Part shown: positions 55,228 through 63,996 of the stretch, in pieces
Layout of the letters: each line of letters starts with the position of its first letter
How positions within the stretch are numbered: the first letter of the stretch is position 1
Origin: Parabacteroides sp. PFB2-10
Lineage (GTDB): Bacteria > Bacteroidota > Bacteroidia > Bacteroidales > Tannerellaceae
Direction of reading: 5' to 3'
NCBI RefSeq assembly: GCF_029893085.1
Contig: NZ_JARXWI010000007.1
Location: 62,001-126,000 of the forward strand
DNA: 64,000 nt
Translations under genes and position numbers: made by a program
Notes under the pieces: generated by a model
The model's database searches: none
Told to the model about the DNA's origin: nothing
Seen by the model: the letters and a program-made list of their open reading frames with translations, nothing else

Positions 55228-55260
55228 AACGTTTTCATATATTATCCTCGTAATTATTCC

Positions 55261-55268
55261 TACTTTTG
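55261..55268 (+). promoter_or_regulatory. Candidate -7 box, GNAT gene
   Basis: TACTTTTG matches TAnnTTTG, 21 bases before the ATG at 55290; it overlaps the alternative TTG start at 55266, which is therefore unlikely. Confidence 0.45.
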
Positions 55269-55289
55269 TTGGTCAAAATCATCACAATC

Positions 55290-55793
55290 ATGTTCTCAAT
55301 CCGTACTGCCGAAATAAAAGACAATCTTTTAATTAACCGTCTGGCCTCCCAGGTATGGGGAGCCACATACGGAAGTATACTCACCCCCGAACAACTTGAA
55401 TACATGTTCGACGCTATGTATGCCCCGGAAAGTATCACAAAACAAATGACCGAACTGGGGCATACCTACTTCATCGTATATGCCGACGATGAGCCTTGCG
55501 CCTATTTCTCTTTGGAGCAAAAAGAGCCCGACACATACATCTTCCAAAAGATATATGCGCTCCCCCAAACGCAGGGCACAGGCGTGGGCCGCTATATGAT
55601 CGAACAGGGCATCGCCTACCTGAGAGGCTTCCTCCCTACTCCCTTCAAAGTCATGCTTTACGTCAACCGCGAGAACCCGGCCATCGGCTTCTACGAGCAC
55701 TTGGGATTCCACATCGCCGACACCCGCGACCATCACATCGGCAACGGCTATTATATGAATGATTATATTATGGAGATGGAGGTGAAAGAATAA
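55290..55793 (+). CDS. GNAT family N-acetyltransferase
   Basis: A 167-residue acyltransferase. Seen: FSIRTAEIKDNLLINRLASQ at the start, the strand YIFQKIYALPQTQGTGVGRY with the Q-x-x-G-x-G acetyl-CoA loop, and NRENPAIGFYEHLGFHIADT at the end. The substrate is unknown. Divergent from the V-ATPase operon; convergent with the lipoprotein gene across a nested hairpin. Confidence 0.85.
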   Translation: MFSIRTAEIKDNLLINRLASQVWGATYGSILTPEQLEYMFDAMYAPESITKQMTELGHTYFIVYADDEPCAYFSLEQKEPDTYIFQKIYALPQTQGTGVGRYMIEQGIAYLRGFLPTPFKVMLYVNRENPAIGFYEHLGFHIADTRDHHIGNGYYMNDYIMEMEVKE

Positions 55794-55817
55794 AACCCAA
55801 TTAAGGCTTTGGTAAAA

Positions 55818-55884
55818 AAGAATCCCCTTGTTTACCTTTTCTTACATTCAATGATGTAAGATATAGATAAACAAGGGAATTCTT
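55818..55884. terminator. Nested hairpin between convergent genes
   Basis: Outer arms AAGAATCCCCTTGTTTA (55818-55834) and TAAACAAGGGAATTCTT (55868-55884) pair with one or two mismatches; an inner stem TCTTACAT/ATGTAAGA (55840-55861) lies within. It serves the GNAT gene and the lipoprotein gene. Confidence 0.8.
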
Positions 55885-55932
55885 ATAGTAAAGAGTAGGC
55901 TTCGTCAGCGCTACTGATGTATAGTCTTTCGC

Positions 55933-57099
55933 TTAGTTGCTTCCTCCGGTATGGTTGCGATTGTATGTATTTGCGCTAACCGTTACATTTCCATATTGCT
56001 TACCAGAAGCACTTTGTCCCAAAGCTGAAGCTTTCAGGGTCCGAACAGATTGCTGTCCGCTTACTGTCAAAGCAGTTCCTATCGGCAGAGTAACATTCAT
56101 GTTATAATGACCCGTAGCAGTCATATAACCGGCGCCAGCGCGGCGTGCCAGAATCTCTTTCAGATAAGCAGTAGTCCGGTTTGCAGCAGATGTAGAGGAG
56201 ATTTCAGTCCCGATCTTAAAGCTGTAAGAGGTTGTGGCAACTGCCATCTCTTTACTTCCAAACAGGTTATCCCAGTTGTTTGGACTGAAAGACAAAGGTT
56301 CTGAAGAGGTAGAAGAGGTTATGTCTACATCGAAAAACACAATATAAGAGGTGAACTGATCAACAGTTACCGTCACTTTACCACCGTCTACAGAAAAAGC
56401 AGCAGCTACCCATTGGCCTCCAACCTGTTTCTGCACCTTAACGGCTGCAGCCACTTCCGGCTCCAGGTCATAGATCATCTGAATAGGCTTCGCCAGGGTA
56501 ACAGCCGGATCAGAACAAGTAAGATCTGTACCGATCAACAGAACAGACTCTGTTGCTTTGGTCACATCCTGCAATGAATAAAGCGGAGTGGTAATGATTG
56601 TTTTTCCGGCTGGTACAGCACCTGCAGGAGCTTCAATTTCCACATCTACCTTAGCGGCTTCGTTGCCTTTAGTTGTTTCAGAAACGACACTTCCTTGAGC
56701 CGAACCGTCGTCGTTAACCTTTACGGATGTTCCCACATTGTTCAGGGTAACACTCCATACCTGGTTATCACTTTTTTCTCCTCCGGAAATGGTTACACTA
56801 CCTTCTTTTGATTTTTTCCCTGTAGCTTCAGCTTTCAACGCATACGTGCCTGCCTTTACATTCTCAAACAAGAAGGTACCGTCGGCTGCTGTTGTTTTTG
56901 TCTCTGTACCCATGGTAACTGTAGCCACCAGGCCATCTCCACTCATAGCCGTTACACGGCCGCTAAGACTGTGAGTTACCTCCACTGCCGGAGGAGTCAC
57001 ATCATCATAATTGGGATCATCTTTGTCACATGCTGTGGCAAACAAAGCTACAGTTGCCACAAATAAAAACCACTTTCCTTTTTCAATTAATTTCATCAC
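55933..57099 (-). CDS. Lipoprotein with carboxypeptidase-regulatory-like domain
   Basis: A 388-residue lipoprotein (lipobox FATAC, Cys24). The next residues, DKDDPN, resemble the acidic signal that sends Bacteroidetes lipoproteins to the cell surface. Residues 40-120 form a carboxypeptidase-regulatory-like beta sandwich (HSLSGRVTAMSGDGLVATVT, TTAADGTFLFENVKAGTYAL). The remainder is a beta-rich region of unknown family with Thr/Ser-rich stretches. It is the third gene after the two YjbH-like genes, 25 bases behind them, so a common envelope role is likely. Confidence 0.75.
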   Translation of the reverse strand: MMKLIEKGKWFLFVATVALFATACDKDDPNYDDVTPPAVEVTHSLSGRVTAMSGDGLVATVTMGTETKTTAADGTFLFENVKAGTYALKAEATGKKSKEGSVTISGGEKSDNQVWSVTLNNVGTSVKVNDDGSAQGSVVSETTKGNEAAKVDVEIEAPAGAVPAGKTIITTPLYSLQDVTKATESVLLIGTDLTCSDPAVTLAKPIQMIYDLEPEVAAAVKVQKQVGGQWVAAAFSVDGGKVTVTVDQFTSYIVFFDVDITSSTSSEPLSFSPNNWDNLFGSKEMAVATTSYSFKIGTEISSTSAANRTTAYLKEILARRAGAGYMTATGHYNMNVTLPIGTALTVSGQQSVRTLKASALGQSASGKQYGNVTVSANTYNRNHTGGSN

Positions 57100-57124
57100 A
57101 TTTTTTTATTTGGTGAGTATTATA

Positions 57125-57850
57125 TTAGAACAGATTTAATTGATAACAAACTCCCCCCGATAAATGTTTTCCTTGTTGGAGAGAAATTTGCAATAAAAAA
57201 TGTTTCCATAACAAAACGTCTACGCCAAGATTTACATCGTCTCCCGAATACTCAACGATTAATCGCAGGTTCGAAGCGAATGCAGGCCGATAGGTAATAC
57301 CTCCTGTCAACCCCTCCCACTTGGCATTATAGCTTCTCCTGAATTCCCGCCATGAAACGTGAGCGGCCAATTCGTGTCCTTTCCAATGCAGGTGCTTGCT
57401 GGCAGCTACATAGAAATTGGAGAAAAAGAGGCTCCCCCTTGTCGCTCCGGTAGTGCCATACGGGTCATTCGTTCCAAGGGCGATAGCGGGCCACCATTTT
57501 CCCTCTTTCAGGGGACGCAATTTCATGGAAAAATAACGATCCTGATGGGTGTAACCCACCTTCTGCTCGTAGCCCGCCGCTGCTTCGCCTTTCATCAGCG
57601 TGCAGGTATAGGCCAGTTCGATCCAGGAGAAAGGGGTGATATTCAAGTAATAGCATCCGGTAGGATAATCCAATACGGCCGGCGAAAAGGCTTCGTTCAG
57701 GAAATGAGCACCCATCCGGGCGGTTCCTGCCTCGTTCATTTCGGCCGACGGTGTATGAATCAATCCGGTCATACCGGTATATTGCTGTGCCGTCAGACTA
57801 TGCAGACTACAAAGAAAGCAACATAATATACCCCATATTATGCGTTTCAT
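57125..57850 (-). CDS. YjbH-like outer-membrane protein, N-terminal half
   Basis: A 241-residue exported beta protein. After the signal peptide comes YTGMTGLIHTPSAEMNEAG, the conserved start of the YjbH/GfcD family, then amphipathic strands to a terminal aromatic strand (GGVCYQLNLF). YjbH proteins act in exopolysaccharide export or assembly and are about three times as long. The gene before it seems to hold the other half, and the start overlaps its stop by ATGA. Confidence 0.7.
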   Translation of the reverse strand: MKRIIWGILCCFLCSLHSLTAQQYTGMTGLIHTPSAEMNEAGTARMGAHFLNEAFSPAVLDYPTGCYYLNITPFSWIELAYTCTLMKGEAAAGYEQKVGYTHQDRYFSMKLRPLKEGKWWPAIALGTNDPYGTTGATRGSLFFSNFYVAASKHLHWKGHELAAHVSWREFRRSYNAKWEGLTGGITYRPAFASNLRLIVEYSGDDVNLGVDVLLWKHFLLQISLQQGKHLSGGVCYQLNLF

Positions 57851-58734
57851 GGCATACCTCCTTCCTTGAAATCAGGCTCCATTCGGTTGCTCCCCCATGT
57901 CAGTTTTTCGCGGTTGAAAGAGCCTTCCCGTTCATTTTCTTCCGGATCGGTATGATAACTTCTGATCATATACGGATCCGCCTGGAAGTTATTCGTCAAA
58001 CGAAAATGAGACGCCGGGCGGAAATTGACTGTTTTTGTTTTTCGCCGGTAGGGAGGGATCATCATAATGATTTTGAAACCACCATTCTCTTTGCCCTTAT
58101 CGCTGTATTGCGCATACAAGCCCACTGTGCAATGTTTGAAATGACGCATACATTCACCCGTCACCCCCCAATCTTCATAGATATAGCGGCCTCCACGCAA
58201 GCGGAATTCGGTATTGTATTTTTCCAGATACACTTTCGTTCCCAACCAGCCGGTAAGTCTTTCCATCCGACTACTTTCCCAGTCAACCGCCATAGAGCAG
58301 AAACCAGTCAGCCCTACTTGCGCATCAAATGCCAACCAGGAAGTGGCAGGAAACATCCATTTCACATCTAAGCCATAACGCTCATGGCTGAACAAGCCAC
58401 CGCTAAATTTGAAAAACTGATTGTGTCCATAGACCTCCTTGGAAAGAACCGCCATGTTCAGACGCACCTTTTTATAGTGATCGCCATACTGATTGTAGAC
58501 AGGGATATAACCTTGGGCAGCTACCATCCAGTCGTTTTTCAGATGCCACTTAAGACCCGGAGTCAGATTGATCAACAGATCGTAGATCCGGTTGTTATGG
58601 TGTATGTTTCGGTAATTCAACTCCACGCCGGAAAACAGATCCAGACGGGTAGAATGCGAAGACTGTCCCGCAGCATAAAACATACAGGCAAGTCCTACTC
58701 CGATAAACAAAGCAACTCTTTTAGTAATTCTCAT
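57847..58734 (-). CDS. Outer-membrane beta protein, YjbH C-terminal-like
   Basis: A 295-residue exported protein with signal peptide (VALFIGVGLACMFYAAGQ). Its strands GLKWHLKNDWMVAAQGYIPV, SKEVYGHNQFFKFSGGLFS and GGRYIYEDWGVTGECMRHF resemble the second half of YjbH-type barrels. The tail is charged (DPEENEREGS). First gene of the three-gene operon. The assignment rests on pattern similarity only. Confidence 0.55.
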   Translation of the reverse strand: MRITKRVALFIGVGLACMFYAAGQSSHSTRLDLFSGVELNYRNIHHNNRIYDLLINLTPGLKWHLKNDWMVAAQGYIPVYNQYGDHYKKVRLNMAVLSKEVYGHNQFFKFSGGLFSHERYGLDVKWMFPATSWLAFDAQVGLTGFCSMAVDWESSRMERLTGWLGTKVYLEKYNTEFRLRGGRYIYEDWGVTGECMRHFKHCTVGLYAQYSDKGKENGGFKIIMMIPPYRRKTKTVNFRPASHFRLTNNFQADPYMIRSYHTDPEENEREGSFNREKLTWGSNRMEPDFKEGGMP

Positions 58735-59134
58735 TTATTATTCCCTGGTTGTTTAGGGTAAGTCTTAAACTAAAACGTGAAAAACGATTAACACACTTCT
58801 ATTCACACAAAAACAACTATCCATGCCATTTTCTTACAATAATTCAGCTTCGGTATTTTCCCTATACTGTAAAAAAATACTCATCTTAATATAATAAATT
58901 CATATTTTTTTAAATAAGAAATACACTTAACGGCGCAAAAATATACAAATTTTCATATCCCAACAAAAAAAAGATAATATTATTTCTATTCACTCTTTTA
59001 TTAACTTGATTTATTCTTTACTCGATTCGGAATATTCCCCTTCTGTTTTCTGTCCTTACAGTGGTTACTCTCCTTTCTTTTGCGTTAACCAAAGTTAAAT
59101 TAACCCTATACCTCCGATATAGCCAAATAACAAA
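58735..59134. other. AT-rich leader upstream of the YjbH-like operon
   Basis: No gene. A minus-strand TATTTTTG (58936-58943) is the only good TAnnTTTG box and would give a leader of about 190 bases. The stretch 58820-58990 is low in G and C. No repeat or strong hairpin is seen. Confidence 0.4.
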
Positions 59135-59253
59135 TTGTAATTTCCGCCCGACTTTGCGCGCAAAAACGCAGGAGTATTTTGGCAAACTCCCGGGAGAAAC
59201 ATTTTTTAACGTATCATATCGTAAGGAAAAGTAGGGCTTTTGCTTACACTTTG
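59135..59253 (-). repeat. Dispersed CTCCCGGGAG element, copy D
   Basis: Minus-strand copy: hairpin GTAAGCAAAAG-CCCTA-CTTTTCCTTAC (one mismatch), ACGTTAAAAAATGTTTCTCC, palindrome CTCCCGGGAG (59187-59196), then CTCCTGC, TTTTTGCGCGCAAA and a GCGGAAAT end. It follows the GH43 terminator and precedes the YjbH-like operon leader, oriented with transcription. Confidence 0.8.
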
Positions 59254-59265
59254 TATTTTAACAAA

Positions 59266-59299
59266 AAAAGCTCCTTGCCTGTTTGGGCAAGGAGCTTTT
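59266..59299 (-). terminator. Rho-independent terminator of the GH31-GH43 operon
   Basis: AAAAGCTCCTTGCC (59266-59279) and GGCAAGGAGCTTTT (59286-59299) form a perfect stem with loop TGTTTG; a T-run follows on the minus strand. Confidence 0.92.
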
Positions 59300-59372
59300 G
59301 AGGTAGTTATTTCAATAAAATTGGGCTTAACAACGCCCCTTATTCTTAAATCAACAGGAAAAAGTCAATAAA

Positions 59373-60746
59373 TCATTTAAACTTCCAATAGTCCAGATTA
59401 AATAATTCGCCTTCGCCTCCTTTAAAGACAAAATAGAGATCGTGTACGCCTTTTTCCTTTTTTACTTTTGTGGTAAAGGTTTTCCAGGCATCCTGACTTC
59501 CGCTTTGGGTTATATCACACACTCCCAACAATGTACCGTCGACAGCATCTAAGCGGATCTCTATTTTTCCTCCGCGCACCGCAGCCGCACTGACTTCAAA
59601 AGACTTGGCGCCCTTTTTGAAATCGACGGCCTGCAGCCGGATATAATCGTTGTTATGAACAGAAGTCACATACATCCCGGTTTGAGTGTTCCGCTTTGTT
59701 TTAAGCCCTTCGCTCCAGGAAATGGTTTCTGCTTCCGTGCGCTTATAAGGATTCAGTGTCCCTACCGGGTCAACAGGCTTGCCTTCTTCCCACCAGGGAA
59801 GCTCCTGTATGGTGCCATCCGGATTGTACGTTATCTCCGAAACGCAAACCGAACGGCGTTCGTGGTGCTTATCGGTTACTTGGAAATTCAACCAGAAGTT
59901 AAACCCGAACACATAACTTTTCCCTTTATAATCGATAATGCCCGGATGATTCCCTGTCGCTCTGCGATCGGGCGGCATGATATATCCTTTAAACTCCCAG
60001 GGACCAATGGCGGTCGGCCCCATAGCATAGCCTATACCTTCAGGACAACAGGTGCTGGCATAGGCCATATAATAGTGGTCACCCCGTTTATAGGTCCAGG
60101 GACCTTCCTGGTAATGATACGGATCGGGTTGCCCCTTTGTCTTCCGTACCAATGGGTCTTTGATGATATCACCGGAAATAGAGATCATGTCATCGTTCAG
60201 CTTCGCATACCAAAGGTTAGGATTTCCCCAATAGATATAAGCCTGTCCGTCGTCGTCGACATAAACGGATGGGTCGATATCTTCGTGACTATTCTTAATC
60301 AATGGCTTGCCAATCGGATCTTTGAAGGGACCGAAAGGAGAATCGGCCACCAATACCCCCATGCCCGTGCCACCCGGCGTAGAGCAATAGAAGTAAAACT
60401 TGCCTTTATGTTCAATACACTGAGAGGCCCAGGCTCCGTTTTCCGGATTTTTCACCCAAGCGAAATCTTTCAGGGAAGCCACCGCACCATGGTCTGTCCA
60501 GTTGACCATATCCGTGCTGCTATAAAGCAACCATTCTTTCATCAGGAAGCGACTTTGTCCCGGAGGAGCCTCATCTTCATCATGACCGGTGTACAGGTAC
60601 ACCGTTCCGTTATGTACCAACGGTGCCGGGTCGGCGGTGTAGCTGGTCTGCACCACCGGGCGACTCTGGGCGTGAATCTGCACAAAAGGCATGATCCCTA
60701 CAAAAAACAAAATTGCTAAACCAAATTTACAGTTGTTTTTACTCAT
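59373..60746 (-). CDS. GH43 glycosidase with C-terminal CBM6
   Basis: Exported glycosidase of 457 residues with a signal peptide (LAILFFVGIMPFVQIHA). The five-blade propeller shows the GH43 triad: Asp39 in TADPAP (base), Asp158 in EDIDPSV (pKa modulator) and Glu214 in YQEGPW (acid). A CBM6-like domain covers about residues 335-457 (KRTEAETISWSEGL, NNDYIRLQAVDFKKGA). Beta-xylosidase or alpha-arabinofuranosidase activity is likely. 14 bases after the GH31 gene, so co-transcribed. Confidence 0.9.
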   Translation of the reverse strand: MSKNNCKFGLAILFFVGIMPFVQIHAQSRPVVQTSYTADPAPLVHNGTVYLYTGHDEDEAPPGQSRFLMKEWLLYSSTDMVNWTDHGAVASLKDFAWVKNPENGAWASQCIEHKGKFYFYCSTPGGTGMGVLVADSPFGPFKDPIGKPLIKNSHEDIDPSVYVDDDGQAYIYWGNPNLWYAKLNDDMISISGDIIKDPLVRKTKGQPDPYHYQEGPWTYKRGDHYYMAYASTCCPEGIGYAMGPTAIGPWEFKGYIMPPDRRATGNHPGIIDYKGKSYVFGFNFWLNFQVTDKHHERRSVCVSEITYNPDGTIQELPWWEEGKPVDPVGTLNPYKRTEAETISWSEGLKTKRNTQTGMYVTSVHNNDYIRLQAVDFKKGAKSFEVSAAAVRGGKIEIRLDAVDGTLLGVCDITQSGSQDAWKTFTTKVKKEKGVHDLYFVFKGGEGELFNLDYWKFK

Positions 60747-60760
60747 AATATTGCGGATTA

Positions 60761-63139
60761 TTAAAACTTCACAGTCACTTCTTGTCCATCATAATCCACA
60801 GTCTTCGTTGTTCCATCCTGAAGGCGAACAGTGAATTTTCTTGTTTGCAACATACCTTCGTAGGAACCTTTACGAGCTTCAATAGTCAACGTACGTGACG
60901 CATTATGCCATGTCATCGGTATTTCGGTGTAAGCGCCCTTTTCGTAGTTGTAATTATCAAATTCGTCTTCGTAAAGGACAAAGCTTCCGTTTTCTCCGGC
61001 ATAAACTCTTAATTCCAGGTTATCCCATGCTTTTTCGGTGGCATATTGCACCTGGGGACCCATCGGAATGATTGAACCGGCTTTCACATACAAAGGAATA
61101 ATATCTATCGGCGATTCACGTTCGATGGTCTTTCCGCCTGAGAACTTCTCGTTTGTCCAAAAGTCATACCATTGCGTGCCCTTAGGCAAATAAACAGTTC
61201 GCGATTTTACTTCGAAATAATCGGCTGTTCTAACGACATTGCGTCCGTTTCCTGTTTCCTTGGTGTACATCGAGTTCACAACAGGACAAACCAACAATGA
61301 CTGACCGAACATATATTGATCGGTAATATCCCATGTCTTTCTGTCGTCTTTGAAATCCATAACGAGCGCACGCATCATACTTGAACGGTTAGCAGTCACA
61401 TCCCATGAAACAGAATATATATAGGGCAACAGGCTATAACGCAGGTTAATATACTTCTCGATCGCATCGTATATCCGCTCTCCTTTTTGTCCGAATTGCC
61501 ATATCTCACGCGGAGCATCGGCACCATGCGAACGCATCATCGGATTAAAGGTTCCGAATTGCAGCCAGCGAACATATAGTTCATGGTATCCCAGGTCTTG
61601 CAGTTTCCGGGGATAGCTTCCCAAGAAGAACCCACCGATATCGCTGTTCCAGTGGGGAATAGCGCAAAGAGAGAAGTTCAAGCCGGCTGTTACCTGACGA
61701 GCCAGGTCTTTCCAGGTTGCCTGCACGTCACCTGTCCATGTATTGGCACCGTAGCGTTGTTGACCGGCAAAGGCCGAACGAGTCAATATAAATACCCGCT
61801 TATCGGAAGAAACGGCTCTCTGATGATCGTACACTCCACCCACTGCCATCAATGGATAAGCATTGCGCACTTTGCGGAATGAACCTAAATAGGTTTGATT
61901 ATCCATATCTTCGGGTTTATAGTCCAGGTGGTCGGGTTCTGTTGAGTCCATCCACCAGCCGTCCATACCCAGTGAGAAGAGCCCTTTATTCAAATGATCC
62001 CAATAGATCTCACGTGCTTCCGGGTGATAGGCATCGTAGGGTTTCACGCCTGAAGGGTATTCCCTGTTAGGCGGCCAGCTGCTGAGTCCCGACTGTGGCC
62101 AGGTGCCCATATCCAACAACATATTCTTCGGTGCCATGGCCCGATACTGTTTGGTTTGCGGTCCGAAGGAAGACCAAATCGAGATAACCATTTTAGCATT
62201 CATGCCATGGATATCGCTCATCATTTTCTTAGGATTCGAGAAGTCTTCATTCAAGAACTCCATGGCATTCCACAGGTAGTTGCTACCCCAATACTGCCAG
62301 TCTTGGATGATACCATCAAGTGGAACACCCAATTCGCGATACTTTCGAACAACACCAACTGTCTCGTCCTGACTCTTATAGCGCTCTTTGCTTTGGAAGA
62401 AACCATAGGTCCAGAGTGGGAACATAGGCACATCGCCGGTAAGAGCGCGCATTTGAGCAATAACGCCGTCGGCATTTTCGCCATACATAAAGTAGTAGTC
62501 GACCAAATCGCCCACCTCTGAATTGAAAGAGGTTCCTTCTGCATTATCCGCAAAAACGGTAGGAGAATAGTTATCCCAGAACAGGCCATAACCCTTGACC
62601 GACTGGATGAAAGTAACAACGTCTTCTACGTTTCCTTGCACAAGGCGTTTGGTGATGCCGCGTTGCGACATTTTCCCATTCTGTAACTGGCCAAGACCGT
62701 AAATAGCTTCCGTGGCATCAAGCTGAAAAGCTTGATATACACTAAATGTTTTCACGCCGGCATCGTTGAAGTCGGTGAATCTGGGAGCGCCTTTTTCTTT
62801 CAATAGATCTTTTCCTTTCGCATCTGTGAACATGATCTCACCAGATTTCAGGTTGAGACCAACGATCATAGTCTGGCTCCTCATCCAAACAGCCTGGCCG
62901 GATTGCGAAACTTTTAATTCCACCGCCTGCGGTTTTTCGATCACCGACAAGCTTTCTTTTTTATAACTCCACCCGGTGGGTGCTTTCATTATCCGGACAG
63001 TGGACGGGTTGTAGAATTGGATCTCTACATCCGTGCCATTAACGGTCGCTTTTACTCCGGAAGATGTTTTTTCATAGCCCTGGGCATTCAACATCCCCGA
63101 GCACAATAAAAAAAATAATAATAATCTGCAAAATTTCAT
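60761..63139 (-). CDS. GH31 alpha-glycosidase, probable alpha-xylosidase
   Basis: Exported enzyme of 792 residues with signal peptide (FCRLLLFFLLCSGMLNAQG). An N-terminal beta domain precedes the TIM barrel: nucleophile Asp398 in WWMDSTEPD, plus IIQDWQYWG and WNSDIGGFF, which resemble bacterial alpha-xylosidases such as YicI. A C-terminal beta domain follows (YEDEFDNYNYEKGAYTEIPM). Retaining hydrolysis of alpha-xylosides or glucosides is expected. An alternative start ten codons upstream lacks the signal-peptide shape. First gene of the pair with GH43. Confidence 0.9.
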   Translation of the reverse strand: MKFCRLLLFFLLCSGMLNAQGYEKTSSGVKATVNGTDVEIQFYNPSTVRIMKAPTGWSYKKESLSVIEKPQAVELKVSQSGQAVWMRSQTMIVGLNLKSGEIMFTDAKGKDLLKEKGAPRFTDFNDAGVKTFSVYQAFQLDATEAIYGLGQLQNGKMSQRGITKRLVQGNVEDVVTFIQSVKGYGLFWDNYSPTVFADNAEGTSFNSEVGDLVDYYFMYGENADGVIAQMRALTGDVPMFPLWTYGFFQSKERYKSQDETVGVVRKYRELGVPLDGIIQDWQYWGSNYLWNAMEFLNEDFSNPKKMMSDIHGMNAKMVISIWSSFGPQTKQYRAMAPKNMLLDMGTWPQSGLSSWPPNREYPSGVKPYDAYHPEAREIYWDHLNKGLFSLGMDGWWMDSTEPDHLDYKPEDMDNQTYLGSFRKVRNAYPLMAVGGVYDHQRAVSSDKRVFILTRSAFAGQQRYGANTWTGDVQATWKDLARQVTAGLNFSLCAIPHWNSDIGGFFLGSYPRKLQDLGYHELYVRWLQFGTFNPMMRSHGADAPREIWQFGQKGERIYDAIEKYINLRYSLLPYIYSVSWDVTANRSSMMRALVMDFKDDRKTWDITDQYMFGQSLLVCPVVNSMYTKETGNGRNVVRTADYFEVKSRTVYLPKGTQWYDFWTNEKFSGGKTIERESPIDIIPLYVKAGSIIPMGPQVQYATEKAWDNLELRVYAGENGSFVLYEDEFDNYNYEKGAYTEIPMTWHNASRTLTIEARKGSYEGMLQTRKFTVRLQDGTTKTVDYDGQEVTVKF

Positions 63140-63207
63140 TTTCTCACTTTTATATTTTATTAGACTCAATATATTATCTGGTTTATACTCATTACTTTTC
63201 CAACCTA

Positions 63208-63318
63208 TTACCCGGCAGGGAAGGTTTCTCCTTCTTTATATCCGGAAATGATCCCATGGCGTATATTTCCTGTCCGTACCGAAGGTTGTATGCCATACGG
63301 GGCTGAAAATACGTCCAT
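63208..63318 (-). other. Short coding-like open frame, possible remnant
   Basis: A 36-codon frame on the minus strand (starts MDVFSAPYGIQPSVRTG, ends GETFPAG) in the gap between the DUF1097 and GH31 genes. Read upstream without a start codon, it continues into a hydrophobic stretch (KITIFVSIIALMDVFSA) like a signal peptide. Its base composition resembles coding sequence. It may be a remnant of a lost secreted protein; no homologue is recognised. Confidence 0.25.
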
Positions 63319-63344
63319 AAGAGCAATAATAGAAACAAAAATAG

Positions 63345-63872
63345 TTATTTTTCTGATTCTTTTATTTTCTTTTCATACTTGGAACGAAGCAATATGGTTA
63401 TAAAGCCGAAAAACAATCCGACAAAACAATACACCATAATGGTGAAAGCGGCTATACTAAATGTTGCTCCGGGAATATAATTCATAAAAGCAAAAAAGGC
63501 TCCGGATCCGATAAAAAGAGCCGGAATGCAGGAGGTCCATTCATTGCGTTCCAGGAAAATGGCTGCGCAGGCTACTACTCCCACAGCCAGGGGAACAGCA
63601 AAAAAGCCTAAAGCCGGTGTCATAATACCTCCCAATGTAATAATCAAAATAGAAACAATAATCCCCAATCCATAGGAGATAAAAGCTTTAATTCCGCCTT
63701 TCAGTGTACAGCCGGAAAAGAAATAAACAGCCCAAGACTGAAAACAAATCCAGCTAAATCCAACATTTCCTGCCGGAGGCATAGCCGGAGAAAGCAGTTG
63801 ATCTAACACCTGGATACCAAAAGCCAGGATACCAATAATCACAGGAATAAGCGCAAATTGTTTGAATGACAT
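63345..63872 (-). CDS. DUF1097 family membrane protein
   Basis: A 175-residue inner-membrane protein with five or six hydrophobic helices (FALIPVIIGILAFGIQVL, ISYGLGIIVSILIITLGG, FFAVPLAVGVVACAAIFL) and the conserved GCTLKGGIKAFISYGLG of DUF1097. It ends in a charged tail. Function unknown; transport has been suggested for the family but I cannot support it. It lies 205 bases before GH31 and might begin that operon. Confidence 0.7.
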   Translation of the reverse strand: MSFKQFALIPVIIGILAFGIQVLDQLLSPAMPPAGNVGFSWICFQSWAVYFFSGCTLKGGIKAFISYGLGIIVSILIITLGGIMTPALGFFAVPLAVGVVACAAIFLERNEWTSCIPALFIGSGAFFAFMNYIPGATFSIAAFTIMVYCFVGLFFGFITILLRSKYEKKIKESEK

Positions 63873-63961
63873 AATAATTGTTTTTTTAAAAGATTGATTA
63901 TTTTATTCTATCTGAGAGTGGTTCAAAAAACACATTACAAATCAACAAAAAAATAATTAAC

Positions 63962-63996
63962 AAAACACACAGATGCCATAAGCATCTGTGTGTTTT
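63962..63996. terminator. Bidirectional terminator at the window edge
   Basis: A perfect 15-bp stem, AAAACACACAGATGC (63962-63976) and its complement (63982-63996), with loop CATAA. It probably ends a gene that lies beyond the window. Confidence 0.85.

Noticed and set aside
59373-63872. A full polysaccharide utilisation locus
   Set aside because: Only GH31, GH43 and a DUF1097 gene are present; no SusC/SusD pair or sensor lies in the window.
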